A DNA stretch of 64,000 nt from Pseudoalteromonas sp. EB27 (GTDB lineage: Bacteria; Pseudomonadota; Gammaproteobacteria; Enterobacterales; Alteromonadaceae). Under the pieces are notes generated by a model. That model made no database searches. It saw only the letters and a program-made list of their open reading frames with translations, and had not been told where the DNA came from. Shown here piece by piece: positions 28,384 through 37,974 of this stretch. Every line of letters starts with the position of its first letter. Position 1 is the stretch's first letter. Made by a program: the position numbers and the translations under genes. Where the stretch lies: contig NZ_MTQD01000013.1 of assembly GCF_001974875.1 (NCBI RefSeq), positions 62,001 to 126,000 on the forward strand. The letters are read 5' to 3'.

Positions 28384-29067
28384 ATGTTTAACCCAGAGCA
28401 AAAATATTTAATAGCCCCTTCTATTTTGTCTGCTGACTTTGCAAAGTTAGGCGAAGATGTTGATAAAGTTCTCGATGCGGGCGCTGACGTGGTTCATTTT
28501 GATGTAATGGATAATCACTATGTACCTAATCTCACAATTGGTCCTATGGTGTGTAAAGCACTCAGAGATTACGGCATTACAGCACCTATCGATGTGCATT
28601 TAATGGTTAAGCCTGTAGATAGTCTTATTCCATTATTTGCAGAGGCGGGTGCATCAATTATTACCTTTCATCCTGAAGCCAGTGAGCATGTTGACCGTAC
28701 AATACAGTTAATTAAAGATCACGGCTGTAAAGCAGGCTTAGTGTTTAACCCAGCAACAAGCCTAAGCTATTTAGACCATGTTATTGATAAGCTCGATACC
28801 ATTTTGCTAATGTCGGTAAACCCAGGTTTTGGTGGGCAAAGTTTTATCCCTCATACGCTTGAAAAATTACGCCAAGCAAAACAGCGTATTATTGAATCAG
28901 GTCGAGAAATTCGCTTAGAGGTTGATGGGGGTATTAAAGTCGATAATATTGCAGCAGCAGCACAAGCGGGTGCTGATATGTTTGTTGCAGGCTCAGCTAT
29001 TTTTAATCAACCAGATTACAAGGTTGTGATTGATCAAATGCGTAAACAGCTTGGAAGTGTTAAGTAA
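28384..29067 (+). CDS. rpe: Ribulose-phosphate 3-epimerase
   Basis: The 227-residue TIM-barrel enzyme interconverts ribulose 5-phosphate and xylulose 5-phosphate in the pentose phosphate pathway. Signatures are [34 protein letters not shown] (metal ligands), [21 protein letters not shown] and [12 protein letters not shown]. The ATG at 28384 has GGAG in front and gives the usual N-terminus; TTG 28369 and ATG 28372 are upstream alternatives. It overlaps gph by one base (TAATG). Confidence 0.98.
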   Translation: MFNPEQKYLIAPSILSADFAKLGEDVDKVLDAGADVVHFDVMDNHYVPNLTIGPMVCKALRDYGITAPIDVHLMVKPVDSLIPLFAEAGASIITFHPEASEHVDRTIQLIKDHGCKAGLVFNPATSLSYLDHVIDKLDTILLMSVNPGFGGQSFIPHTLEKLRQAKQRIIESGREIRLEVDGGIKVDNIAAAAQAGADMFVAGSAIFNQPDYKVVIDQMRKQLGSVK

Positions 29068-29732
29068 TGAAGTACGATGTCGCCTTATTTGATTTAGATG
29101 GTACCTTGGTTGATAGCGTTTACGACTTGTATATTGCTATTAATTTAACCTTGAGTGGTCTTGCTTTCCCTATTGTTAGCCAACGCTTGGTGGAAAGCTG
29201 GGTCGGTAATGGGGTTGAGGTCCTCGTTAAACGGGCTTTGAGTGGCGATATGCAAGTGAGTGAACATCTAGATGAGTCACTTAGTGCTAAAGCAATATTA
29301 GAGTTTTATAAACACTATGAACAACAAGTTGGTGAGTATAGTGTTTTGTATCAACATGTAGAAACAGGGCTTGCAGCACTTCGTGGTATGCCTAAAGCAT
29401 TAATCACTAATAAGTCTCGAATATTTACAGAAAAATTACTCGATAAACTGGCACTAACGAGTCATTTTGATGTGATTGTATGCGGTGACGACATGGCAAA
29501 AAAACCATCGCCAGAGCCATTGCTATTTGCCTGCAAAAAACTAAATGCTCAGCCTAATAAAGCAATAATGATAGGTGATTCTAAAAGCGATATACTTGCA
29601 GCTAAAGCCGCGAATATAGACGTAATTGCACTTAGTTATGGCTATAACCAAGGTGAAAATCTTAAGGACTATAATCCACAGTACCTATGCGATCACTTCT
29701 TAGATATAATACCTGTTCTAACGCAGCGTTAA
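29067..29732 (+). CDS. gph: Phosphoglycolate phosphatase
   Basis: A 221-residue HAD-superfamily hydrolase: motif I ALFDLDGTLVDS (nucleophile and acid aspartates), motif II LITNKS, motif III lysine and motif IV MIGDSKSDILAAKAA. It removes phosphate from 2-phosphoglycolate formed during DNA 3'-end repair. The rpe-gph-trpS order supports Gph over other HAD phosphatases. Confidence 0.93.
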   Translation: MKYDVALFDLDGTLVDSVYDLYIAINLTLSGLAFPIVSQRLVESWVGNGVEVLVKRALSGDMQVSEHLDESLSAKAILEFYKHYEQQVGEYSVLYQHVETGLAALRGMPKALITNKSRIFTEKLLDKLALTSHFDVIVCGDDMAKKPSPEPLLFACKKLNAQPNKAIMIGDSKSDILAAKAANIDVIALSYGYNQGENLKDYNPQYLCDHFLDIIPVLTQR

Positions 29733-29764
29733 ATATTATTAATTAAGCAAAATAAAGGAAAATC

Positions 29765-30769
29765 ATGAGTAAACCAGTAGTTTTAAGCGGCATTCAGCCA
29801 ACCGGTGGTATGACAATAGGCAACTATGTTGGCGCTATTAACCAGTGGCTAAAGTTACAGGAAGACCACGAAAGTTTCTTTATGTTAGTAGACTTACACG
29901 CTATTACAGTTCGCCAAGAGCCTGAATTACTGAGCTCTCGAGTGTTGGATGGTATTGCTCTTTACGCGGCATGTGGCATTGACCCTGAAAAATCTGCTTT
30001 ATTTGTACAATCACAAGTACCTGAACACGCACAGTTAGCGTGGGTATTAAATTGTTACGCGCAAATGGGTGAGCTTAATCGAATGACTCAGTTTAAAGAC
30101 AAGTCATCTAAGCATGCAAATAACGTAAACGTGGGCTTATTTTCATATCCGGTATTGCAAGCTGCGGATATTTTATTATATCAAGCTGATCAAGTACCCG
30201 TCGGTGAAGATCAAAAGCAACACTTAGAGCTGACTCGCGATATAGCAACACGCTTTAATAATTTATACGGCGACGTATTTAAATTACCAGAGCCGTACAT
30301 TCCTGAGTTTGGTGCACGCGTAATGAGCTTGCAAGATCCACTTAAAAAGATGTCTAAGTCTGACGAAAACCCAAATGGTTACATTATGTTATTAGATGAG
30401 CCTAAACAAATTGTGAAGAAGCTTAAAAAAGCAGTAACTGATTCAGACGAACAAGCACGTATTTACTTTGATCGCAGCGAGAAGCCTGGTGTATCAAACT
30501 TGCTTACTTTATTAAGTGTTGCAACTAAGCGCTCAATAGAAGACCTAGTGCCTGAGTATGAAGATAAAATGTATGGCCATTTAAAGAAAGATACAGCTGA
30601 TGCAGTTGTAAATATGATTGAGCCAATTCAAGCTCGCTTTAAAGAGATCAGAGAAGATCAAAACCTACTCAATAGCATAATGAAATCAGGTGCTGAAAAA
30701 GCCAGTGTACGTGCTGAGAAAACATTAAAATCGGTATACGATGCGCTTGGTTTTATTCCTCGCGGGTAA
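29765..30769 (+). CDS. trpS: Tryptophanyl-tRNA synthetase
   Basis: The 334-residue class Ic synthetase begins [20 protein letters not shown], containing the TIGN version of the HIGH motif, and has KMSKS at residues 195-199. It charges tRNA-Trp in the cytoplasm. AAAGGA lies at the right distance from the ATG. Last gene of the dam-linked cluster, ending at a strong terminator. Confidence 0.98.
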   Translation: MSKPVVLSGIQPTGGMTIGNYVGAINQWLKLQEDHESFFMLVDLHAITVRQEPELLSSRVLDGIALYAACGIDPEKSALFVQSQVPEHAQLAWVLNCYAQMGELNRMTQFKDKSSKHANNVNVGLFSYPVLQAADILLYQADQVPVGEDQKQHLELTRDIATRFNNLYGDVFKLPEPYIPEFGARVMSLQDPLKKMSKSDENPNGYIMLLDEPKQIVKKLKKAVTDSDEQARIYFDRSEKPGVSNLLTLLSVATKRSIEDLVPEYEDKMYGHLKKDTADAVVNMIEPIQARFKEIREDQNLLNSIMKSGAEKASVRAEKTLKSVYDALGFIPRG

Positions 30770-30782
30770 GTTTATTAAAATA

Positions 30783-30812
30783 AAAAAATGCCGCTTGTTA
30801 GCGGCATTTTTT
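30783..30812. terminator. Bidirectional terminator between trpS and the TraB-family operon
   Basis: AAAAAATGCCGCT and AGCGGCATTTTTT form a nine-base-pair GC-rich stem around a TGTT loop, with A and T runs on both sides. Its left-hand user ends in the stop codon of the 24-residue peptide at 30811. Confidence 0.93.
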
Positions 30813-30885
30813 ATATAGCACATATCAACATGATAGACCCAAATAGAAACAGTAGCGATATCGCTAGTTTGTCTGTTTTATCCAT
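30811..30885 (-). CDS. Candidate 24-residue membrane micropeptide
   Basis: The peptide has a charged start (MDKTDK) followed by a hydrophobic helix (LAISLLFLFGSIMLI) and ends CAI. Its ATG overlaps the stop codon of the preceding TraB-family gene as TAATG, a typical re-initiation arrangement, and its stop codon touches the shared terminator, so the frame exactly fills the space between gene and terminator. It is too short for homology by eye. Chance is possible, but position and composition favour a real small membrane protein. Confidence 0.45.
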   Translation of the reverse strand: MDKTDKLAISLLFLFGSIMLICAI

Positions 30886-31805
30886 TATTCAGCCCCTCTT
30901 ACTGTTATATCTGCCGTGCTATCAACACTGACTAAAGAAACGCTGTAGCCTTTGTTTTCAAGTAAGGTAAGTAAACTATCTTGTCCTGCAAGGTGGCCAA
31001 CTCCAACAAGTACAAACTCATTTTTGTCGTTGTTAAACATGGCTTCTACTTTTGGTAACCAATCATTATTTCTATCTGTAATGAGTTGTTTATAGCTATT
31101 CGGATCATTTTTCTGCATACCTTCAAGTGCCACTTTATTCAGTGTGTCTGTATCACCTTTGCGCCAGGCAGCTAAAAGTCCTTTAAACATATCGCCATAG
31201 TTGTGAAGCTCAGCTAAGTTACGTTTAATGAAATCGTTTTCGTTGCCTTGACCCATTGTTTTATAAAGCTCTAACTGAAATTCCATTGTTTCTAAGTAAT
31301 TTTTTGTTTTGTTATCTTCAGTCGCTTTTTTAGTAAAATAAGCATCAACCCCTTCACCCATTAAGTTTTGCTTTTGAAGCTCCATCGACATTAAAACAAT
31401 ACTCACCATAGCAGGGCGAAAACCATCTAACTTAGCTAGGTTAGCGCCAAACTCGCTAAGCTTATTTTCAAGTGAAGCTTTAACCTGGGGTTCTAGCTTT
31501 TGACTCAACGTTTCGTTATTTGTATACGATAGTGCACCTAGCATTTGCATTTGTGCATTGGTGTCGGCTGGATCAGGTAAGGGTGCTTCTAAAATAATTG
31601 TATCTGCTTGTTCATAAGCATGGTTAAACTCAGCGGGCAGTGGCATTTCAGCTTTAGGTAGTATGTGAACTGTACCGCCAATAAATAGTGAGTCATTGCC
31701 ATTACTTACTTTCCATACAGAGCTTTGAGCCTGTGCTGTATTTGCTAAAAGGCTGCAACTAAGTAATACGCTGGCAGATACTAATTTTTTTGTGAATTTT
31801 TTCAT
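30885..31805 (-). CDS. TraB/GumN-family exported protein
   Basis: A 306-residue protein with a signal peptide (cleavage probably after TAQA) and the TraB/GumN fold signatures: LFIGGTVHILPK near the N-terminus, a helical middle, and VLVGVGHLAGQDSLLTLLENKGY near the C-terminus with the second conserved G-x-x-H. Relatives are membrane or periplasmic proteins of the Tiki/TraB clan, some of them metal-dependent proteases; bacterial roles are mostly unknown. It is 36 bp after a gene for a small exported protein and followed by the TAATG-coupled micropeptide. The name does not imply conjugation. Confidence 0.85.
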   Translation of the reverse strand: MKKFTKKLVSASVLLSCSLLANTAQAQSSVWKVSNGNDSLFIGGTVHILPKAEMPLPAEFNHAYEQADTIILEAPLPDPADTNAQMQMLGALSYTNNETLSQKLEPQVKASLENKLSEFGANLAKLDGFRPAMVSIVLMSMELQKQNLMGEGVDAYFTKKATEDNKTKNYLETMEFQLELYKTMGQGNENDFIKRNLAELHNYGDMFKGLLAAWRKGDTDTLNKVALEGMQKNDPNSYKQLITDRNNDWLPKVEAMFNNDKNEFVLVGVGHLAGQDSLLTLLENKGYSVSLVSVDSTADITVRGAE

Positions 31806-31841
31806 GATAATTCCTTAATATAACTTTTAATTTTATTGTTT

Positions 31842-32207
31842 TTAGTTCGATAACACATTGCTGAAATATGCAGTGATTGACGATGTTACCTTTGAAAGGT
31901 TTTTATCAATTTGCGAGTTTATTTTGCTCATTGAAGAGTCAAGCTCAGCTGATATTTTTTCATCCAGTGAAGAAAGTAACGTTTGTGTATCAACATTGTT
32001 TTTTAAAGACTCAGAAGCGTCTATTTTGTTTGTTTTTTGTAGTTTTTGATTAGCAGGGTTAATTGCCTTCATGCTTTCACCAATCATGCATTTCTCAAAA
32101 TTATTTTGAACGGTGTCTTGTTTAGTGTCAGCTGCAATAACTGAAGTAGTATTAAAAGCAGTTGCTAGTAGTAAAGCCGGTAGTACTTTTTTCATTGTGC
32201 TGTTCAT
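31842..32207 (-). CDS. Small exported helical protein, unknown function
   Basis: The 121-residue product begins MNSTMKKVLPALLLATAFN with a clear signal peptide ending near VIAAD. The mature part is polar and mostly alpha-helical by composition, with many Lys, Ser, Asn and Asp residues, one cysteine (FEKCMIGES) and heptad-like spacing near the end. I do not recognise it. AAAGG precedes the ATG at 32207; a TTG at 32240 is less likely. First gene of the leftward set with the TraB-family gene, divergent from the CadC-like regulator. Confidence 0.7.
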   Translation of the reverse strand: MNSTMKKVLPALLLATAFNTTSVIAADTKQDTVQNNFEKCMIGESMKAINPANQKLQKTNKIDASESLKNNVDTQTLLSSLDEKISAELDSSMSKINSQIDKNLSKVTSSITAYFSNVLSN

Positions 32208-32488
32208 AATTAAACCTTTTATATTTTTAACTGCAGCCAATTTAGAATCACAAATGATTTTTTACTAAGCTGCTTGTTGATGACGGTTTAAAGAATATCG
32301 CTGAATTTATTAAGAGTCGCTTATCTAGTTATGAGCAATTAATAGATAAGGTTTTAAAGGTAAATAATTGTTTTAATTTAGTATGTTAGCTTCAAACATT
32401 ATAATGCTAATATAAGGTTTAAAATGCTTTTCTATAAAATAAAGTATAGATGTGATACGGTTTATAAAAATAAAAATACGTAAAGACT

Positions 32489-34630
32489 ATGAATTATCAA
32501 ATCGGACCTTGGCAATTTATTAGTAATCGCTGTGTGATTACTTCAAACCATTTAGAAAGGGAATTAGATCCACTTTTAGTAAAGTTATTACTCCACTTTA
32601 TAGATAAGCCTCAACAAATCGTTTCCCGCCAAGAGCTTATTGAGAGTGTGTGGCAACAGAGCTTTGTTGATGATAATGCGATTAACCGTGCAATCTCAGA
32701 GTTAAGAAAGCAGCTTGCCCACCCAATTGAAAAAGCACCGCTTTTAAAAACGCATTACCGTAAAGGGTATAGCCTAACAGTAATACCTGAACGTTTAACG
32801 CAAGTAAATGTTTCTAAAGAGTCTACAAATATTTTTCCTGACTCAACGGGTATTTCTGCCAAAAATGAAGAAGTAGCTACTGCAACTATTTCGCAACCGG
32901 TTCAAAGAAAGAATAGTAAAAAGTTTTTGATTTATTCTTTATTCGTCATTATTTGCCTGTGCTTTTTAATATGGTTTGGGTTGTTTTTTATTAATGCACC
33001 TTCTAGTGAAAAGATTAAACAGATCACGGTTAATAAGGTAGCAAGCACGTGGAATATAGGCAGTGAGGTTCACCCTGAGATGTCTTCAGATAAACAATAT
33101 TTAGCTTATACAAATGTTGAACCTGAAAATGACGTAATGCATGCATTTGTAAAGCGACTATCTGATCAAAGGGAGGTTGAAATTACCTATCCTGGCTTTC
33201 AAGTATCAATTTTATCGTGGCAGTTAAATCAGCGCTCTGTGTTGTTACAAGCGACCAACTTAAAGCAGCAAAAGTGTGAAATGGTACTCGTCGATTTAAG
33301 CCAATTTCCTGTTATAGGAGAGGCTACCTTAATTAAAAAGTGTGACCTTAGATACACAGGTTATGCGCAAGTAGACGAAAGTGGTGAGCATATTTATTAC
33401 ACCGAATATAAAAATGAGCATGAGGGTTCAGGTTTATATAAATATGATTTAGAACTTAAAAAAGAATTCATAGTGATCCCACCACCAGGCGTCATGTATG
33501 GCGTAATCATGCCTCGTTTATCTCATTCTGGTAGTAAAATAGCATATGTACTTAGTCAAAAGGGTAAGCCTTTTTCTGTATTTAGCTACAACTTTGAAAC
33601 CCATGAAACTAAGCGGTTATTTAAAGCAAAGAAAAGCGTAATTAGCTTCGCGTTTGACTGGCTTGCAGACGATAAAGGCGTGATTGTTTTTGAAGGCTCT
33701 GAGCTTTCAACCATAGTGTTTGATAAAAATAATATTATTAAGCGCACACTAACGGTTACCCCAGCAATTTCACCTTATTATATTGCAGTTCAATCTGCTA
33801 ATAGCCTTTTTTACTCAGCAAATAAAACACAAGCATTTTCGTTAATTAAAGCGACTAATCTTTTTAGCGATGCTCCTGAGTATGAGGCACTCTACAAAAG
33901 TGATGAAGACGACTACATCATTGCAGAAGTAATTAATGAGAAAGGACCAGCGCATATTTTTGTATCCGAGCGCTCTGGCAGCAGTCAGTTGTGGTTATCT
34001 CAAAACGGACTTACAAAGCAGCTTAGTAACTTTACTTATGAAGGGAAATCTAACTTTGCTATTGGTGGACTAAGGGTATCGAGTAAGCAAGATCGGGTTT
34101 TATTAAGAGTTAATAGTGATATTGCATTTTTTGACGTTATGTCGAACAAGCTCTATACCATAGCTGAGTTTAAAGGGCGAAAGATACTAAACTATGTATG
34201 GTCTAAAGATAATGAAAGTATAATTTATTTAGAGCGAAGCGGTTCAGAAAATCTATTTGGTCAGTTTAATTTATTAACGCGAGACACAACTATATTTGAG
34301 GATATTAAAGCCAATAAATTAATTTCAGGTGCTGACGGTACTAACTATGCAATTACTAATAATCAGTTAATTAAATTATCAAATAAACAGAATTGGGAAT
34401 TGCCTAAAGACGCGCGACAAGCACAAATTTTTGCCATTAATGGAAATTACCTTTACTACTCTGATGCAATTTCAAGAGTTGCTCGGCTTAATTTAGAAGA
34501 TAAAACAGTACAAGATGTACATGTGGATTTTAAACCTATCGCATTTTTTATTAGTGATAACAATCATATTTTCTTTACAGCATCAAAATATAAAGACATG
34601 CAAATAATACAGATAAGTTGGAATGACTAG
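32489..34630 (+). CDS. CadC/ToxR-like membrane regulator with beta-propeller-like sensor
   Basis: A 713-residue one-component regulator: an N-terminal OmpR-type winged-helix DNA-binding domain (about 1-100, with SRQELIESVWQQSFVDDNAINRAISELRK split across the helices and HYRKGYSL in the wing), a linker, one transmembrane helix (about 147-167), and a periplasmic domain of about 540 residues. The latter holds repeated beta-rich units (HPEMSSDKQYLAYT, MPRLSHSGSKIAYVLS, WLADDKGVIVFEG), like TolB/WD40-type propeller blades. It would read a periplasmic signal and bind DNA from the membrane. It is divergent from the TraB-family set, its most likely target (inference). Confidence 0.87.
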   Translation: MNYQIGPWQFISNRCVITSNHLERELDPLLVKLLLHFIDKPQQIVSRQELIESVWQQSFVDDNAINRAISELRKQLAHPIEKAPLLKTHYRKGYSLTVIPERLTQVNVSKESTNIFPDSTGISAKNEEVATATISQPVQRKNSKKFLIYSLFVIICLCFLIWFGLFFINAPSSEKIKQITVNKVASTWNIGSEVHPEMSSDKQYLAYTNVEPENDVMHAFVKRLSDQREVEITYPGFQVSILSWQLNQRSVLLQATNLKQQKCEMVLVDLSQFPVIGEATLIKKCDLRYTGYAQVDESGEHIYYTEYKNEHEGSGLYKYDLELKKEFIVIPPPGVMYGVIMPRLSHSGSKIAYVLSQKGKPFSVFSYNFETHETKRLFKAKKSVISFAFDWLADDKGVIVFEGSELSTIVFDKNNIIKRTLTVTPAISPYYIAVQSANSLFYSANKTQAFSLIKATNLFSDAPEYEALYKSDEDDYIIAEVINEKGPAHIFVSERSGSSQLWLSQNGLTKQLSNFTYEGKSNFAIGGLRVSSKQDRVLLRVNSDIAFFDVMSNKLYTIAEFKGRKILNYVWSKDNESIIYLERSGSENLFGQFNLLTRDTTIFEDIKANKLISGADGTNYAITNNQLIKLSNKQNWELPKDARQAQIFAINGNYLYYSDAISRVARLNLEDKTVQDVHVDFKPIAFFISDNNHIFFTASKYKDMQIIQISWND

Positions 34631-34701
34631 GGCGTGTCTATCTTTCTAGATTAAGTTTGTAGCAGTGTGTTGTTTTTCTTTAATAGCATTTTCGATTGTT
34701 A

Positions 34702-34860
34702 TACCAATTCGCTTAATTAAGAGATCTATTTTGAGGGTGGAAAAACGTGTTGATAGCTAGGCAAAAAATTCGCTATTTAGTTGTCTAAATGAGAATTTTT
34801 TAACACAGGTAGCGACACGTTTAGCCCCGCAAAATGATTAAGTATTATTGCGGATTGGTA
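34702..34860. mobile_element. Palindromic MITE-like repeat, 159 bp
   Basis: The ends are TACCAATTCGC and its near-complement GCGGATTGGTA (10 of 11), and the element is palindromic almost throughout: AAACGTGT on both arms, AAAAAATTC (34763-34771) against GAATTTTTT (34793-34801), and a central ATTTAG-TTGT-CTAAAT. It is flanked by TTA at 34699-34701 and 34861-34863, a possible 3-bp target duplication. There is no reading frame. It would fold into a long hairpin in DNA or RNA. Copy number elsewhere cannot be seen here. Confidence 0.75.
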
Positions 34861-34886
34861 TTATGTTGATAAATGAAAGTTAGAGC

Positions 34887-34923
34887 AAAAAAATAGCGAG
34901 AAGTGAGTCTTCTCGCCATTTTT
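34887..34923. terminator. Bidirectional terminator between the CadC-like gene and uvrA
   Basis: GCGAGAAG (34896-34903) and CTTCTCGC (34909-34916) form a perfect stem with a five-base loop, with seven A before and five T after, so it works on either strand. Confidence 0.88.
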
Positions 34924-34981
34924 AATTAAGTGTAATCTCGACGGTTAAATAACTTTAATGCCGATTGATTTGTCAAAACTT

Positions 34982-35006
34982 AACCTCTATTTATTTAATA
35001 GAGGTT
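34982..35006 (-). terminator. Hairpin spanning the uvrA stop codon
   Basis: AACCTCTATT and AATAGAGGTT pair perfectly around a five-base loop. On the minus strand the uvrA stop codon TAG (34989-34987) lies in the 3' arm, followed by AAGTTTT. It is a weak terminator by T content; the stronger one at 34887-34923 follows about 60 bp on. Confidence 0.55.
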
Positions 35007-37812
35007 TTAAGTAATGCCCTGTATGTGAACGCTCACATTCGGCTACTTCTTCTGGTGTGCCTGCAATGAGTATTTCACCACCGCCAGCACCGCCTTCAGG
35101 TCCTAAATCGATAACCCAGTCTGCTGTTTTAATAACATCGAGGTTGTGCTCAATAACAACAATTGTATTGCCGTGATCGCGCAGACGATGAAGTACAACA
35201 AGCAGCTGTTCAATATCAGCAAAGTGTAAGCCTGTTGTTGGTTCATCTAATATGTAGAGCGTTTTACCTGTATCACGCTTTGATAGCTCGCGCGCTAATT
35301 TTACACGTTGCGCCTCACCACCTGAAAGAGTAGTAGCGGCTTGTCCTAAACGAACATACGATAAACCGACGTCCATCAGCGTTTTAAGTTTACGGGCAAT
35401 AGCCGGTATTTTATCAAAGTAATCATGAGCGTCTTCAACAGTCATCTCAAGCACTTGGTGTATGTTTTTACCTTTGTATTGTACTTCGAGTGTTTCGCGG
35501 TTATAGCGTTTGCTCTTACATACATCACACGGTACATACACATCAGGCAAAAAGTGCATTTCAACTTTAATTAAGCCGTCACCTTGACACGCTTCACAGC
35601 GTCCGCCTTTAACGTTAAAGCTAAAGCGACCTACTTTGTAGCCACGTGAGCGCGCTTCTTGCGTACCTGCAAATAACTCACGAATACCGGTAAATATACC
35701 TGTGTAGGTTGCCGGATTTGAACGCGGAGTACGACCAATTGGGCTTTGATCAATATCGATCACTTTATCAAAATGCTCTAAACCGCTAATTGATTTATAC
35801 GATGCCGCTTCGGCTGTTGTTGCGCCATTTAACTCTGTATGAGCAAGTTTAAATAAAGTGTCGTTTATTAGCGTTGATTTACCCGAGCCCGATACACCTG
35901 TCACACAGGTCATTAAACCAAATGGGATTTTTAAATCCACATTTTTAAGATTATTACCTGTTGCGCCAAATAGCTCTAGCCATTTGTCGTTCGTTGGATG
36001 ACGTTCTTTTGGTATTTCTATTCTACGTACGCCAGATAAAAACTGGCCCGTAACAGACTCTTTGCTTGCTAAAATATCGTCGCGTGTTCCTTGAGCAATA
36101 ATATGCCCACCATGAACGCCCGCGCCTGGGCCAATATCAATAATATGGTCAGCGGCACGAATAGCATCTTCATCGTGCTCTACTACAATAACGGTGTTAC
36201 CTAAGTCGCGTAAATGGACCAGTGTTTGTAGCAAGCGGTCGTTATCGCGTTGATGTAATCCAATAGATGGCTCATCTAGTACGTACATTACACCTACAAG
36301 GCCGGCACCAATTTGGCTCGCTAAGCGGATACGCTGAGCCTCACCACCTGATAGTGTGTCGGCGCTGCGTTCAAGTGATAAGTAATTTAGGCCAACGTTA
36401 ATCAAAAATGATAAACGGTCGCGAATTTCTTTTAGTATTTTTTCAGCTATTTGGCCTTTTTGTCCGGTTAGCGTTAACCCTTCAAAAAATTCCATAGCTT
36501 CACCAATACTCATGCATGTAATTGCTGGTAAATTGGTTTGCCCAATAAATACATTTCGAGATTCTTCGCGTAAGCGCGAGCCATGACAGCTAGGACACGC
36601 TTGGCTTGTTTGGTATTTAGCAAGTTCTTCGCGTACAGAGTTTGACTCGGTCTCGCGGTAGCGGCGATTCATGTTATTTAAAACGCCTTCAAACTCGTGA
36701 TTACGCGTAATTAAATCGCCACGGTCGTTACGGTAATTAAACGCAATTTTAGTGCTACCAGAGCCATCTAAAATAATTTTTTTCGAGTCGCTGTCTAAAT
36801 CTTGATAAGGTACATCTAAATTAAAACTATAATGCTCAGCAACGGCTTGTAGCATTTGATAGTAATAAAAGCTGCGTTTATCCCAGCCTTTAATTGCACC
36901 GCCAGCAAGGCTTAACTCTGGGTTATGCACTACGCGATTAGGATCAAAATATTGACGTATACCTAAACCATCACAGGTTTGGCACGCACCAGCAGGGTTA
37001 TTAAACGAAAACAAACGCGGTTCTAGTTCAGTCATTGCATAGCCACAAGTAGGGCAGGCAAAGTTTGCTGAAAATAGAATTTCTTCAGCGCTGCTATCAT
37101 CCATGTATGCTACATGTGCCACGCCATTAGACATTTCAAGTGCGGTTTCGAACGATTCTGCTAGGCGTTGTTGTAAGCCATCTTTTACTTTAAATCTGTC
37201 TACAACTACTTCTATAGTATGTTTTTTATGAAGCTCAAGTGTTGGTGGATCAGACAAGTCACATACTTCACCATCTATACGGGCGCGAATATAACCTTGG
37301 CTCGATAGCTGTTCTAATAACTTAACATGCTCACCTTTACGCTCTTTTACTATAGGCGCAAGCAGCATTAATTTACTGCCCTCAGGCAGTGCCAAAACAG
37401 TATCTACCATTTGGCTCACTGTTTGCGCAGCAAGTGGTAAATCATGTGTAGGACATCGTGGTTCGCCAACGCGGGCAAACATAAGTCGTAAATAATCGTA
37501 AATTTCGGTAATAGTACCCACCGTAGAGCGTGGGTTATGAGACGTTGATTTTTGCTCAATAGAAATTGCAGGAGAGAGGCCTTCGATGTGATCTACATCA
37601 GGCTTTTCCATAAGCGATAAAAATTGTCTTGCATACGCAGAGAGTGATTCAACATACCGGCGTTGTCCTTCTGCATAAAGTGTATCAAATGCAAGTGATG
37701 ACTTCCCCGAACCAGATAGACCAGTAATAACTATTAATTTATCACGTGGGATGGTTAGGCTGATGTCTTTTAAATTATGCGTACGGGCGCCTCGGACTTC
37801 AATGTTTTCCAT
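34987..37812 (-). CDS. uvrA: Excinuclease ABC subunit A
   Basis: The 941-residue damage-recognition ATPase of nucleotide excision repair (E. coli UvrA is 940). It has two ABC modules: Walker [20 protein letters not shown] (about 31) and [13 protein letters not shown], two signature motifs LSGGEAQR, and zinc sites CPTCGY...CQTCDG and CEACQG...CDVCKS. It loads UvrB at lesions. No convincing LexA box was found in the 160-bp region shared with the divergent transporter gene. Confidence 0.98.
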   Translation of the reverse strand: MENIEVRGARTHNLKDISLTIPRDKLIVITGLSGSGKSSLAFDTLYAEGQRRYVESLSAYARQFLSLMEKPDVDHIEGLSPAISIEQKSTSHNPRSTVGTITEIYDYLRLMFARVGEPRCPTHDLPLAAQTVSQMVDTVLALPEGSKLMLLAPIVKERKGEHVKLLEQLSSQGYIRARIDGEVCDLSDPPTLELHKKHTIEVVVDRFKVKDGLQQRLAESFETALEMSNGVAHVAYMDDSSAEEILFSANFACPTCGYAMTELEPRLFSFNNPAGACQTCDGLGIRQYFDPNRVVHNPELSLAGGAIKGWDKRSFYYYQMLQAVAEHYSFNLDVPYQDLDSDSKKIILDGSGSTKIAFNYRNDRGDLITRNHEFEGVLNNMNRRYRETESNSVREELAKYQTSQACPSCHGSRLREESRNVFIGQTNLPAITCMSIGEAMEFFEGLTLTGQKGQIAEKILKEIRDRLSFLINVGLNYLSLERSADTLSGGEAQRIRLASQIGAGLVGVMYVLDEPSIGLHQRDNDRLLQTLVHLRDLGNTVIVVEHDEDAIRAADHIIDIGPGAGVHGGHIIAQGTRDDILASKESVTGQFLSGVRRIEIPKERHPTNDKWLELFGATGNNLKNVDLKIPFGLMTCVTGVSGSGKSTLINDTLFKLAHTELNGATTAEAASYKSISGLEHFDKVIDIDQSPIGRTPRSNPATYTGIFTGIRELFAGTQEARSRGYKVGRFSFNVKGGRCEACQGDGLIKVEMHFLPDVYVPCDVCKSKRYNRETLEVQYKGKNIHQVLEMTVEDAHDYFDKIPAIARKLKTLMDVGLSYVRLGQAATTLSGGEAQRVKLARELSKRDTGKTLYILDEPTTGLHFADIEQLLVVLHRLRDHGNTIVVIEHNLDVIKTADWVIDLGPEGGAGGGEILIAGTPEEVAECERSHTGHYLKPLLNK

Positions 37813-37974
37813 GCTATCTCGTTTATTACCAAAATTATTTACTCAGTATCGCATAATACGAAGCAATATTAATCCTTGATCAATGAAAAATCCTTACTTA
37901 TAGGCGATTAATTATTGCCAAGCTTATGGTAGAATCCCAACCTCAATTTTTCATAGAGTAAGATCACGCAGATA

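Noticed and set aside
30885..31805. Conjugation protein TraB
   Set aside because: The shared name is misleading. The protein has the TraB/GumN (Tiki-clan) signatures, not those of the conjugative TraB, and there are no transfer genes around it.
37813..37974. LexA (SOS) box before uvrA
   Set aside because: I looked for CTG-N10-CAG in both directions in the shared promoter region and found no convincing match.
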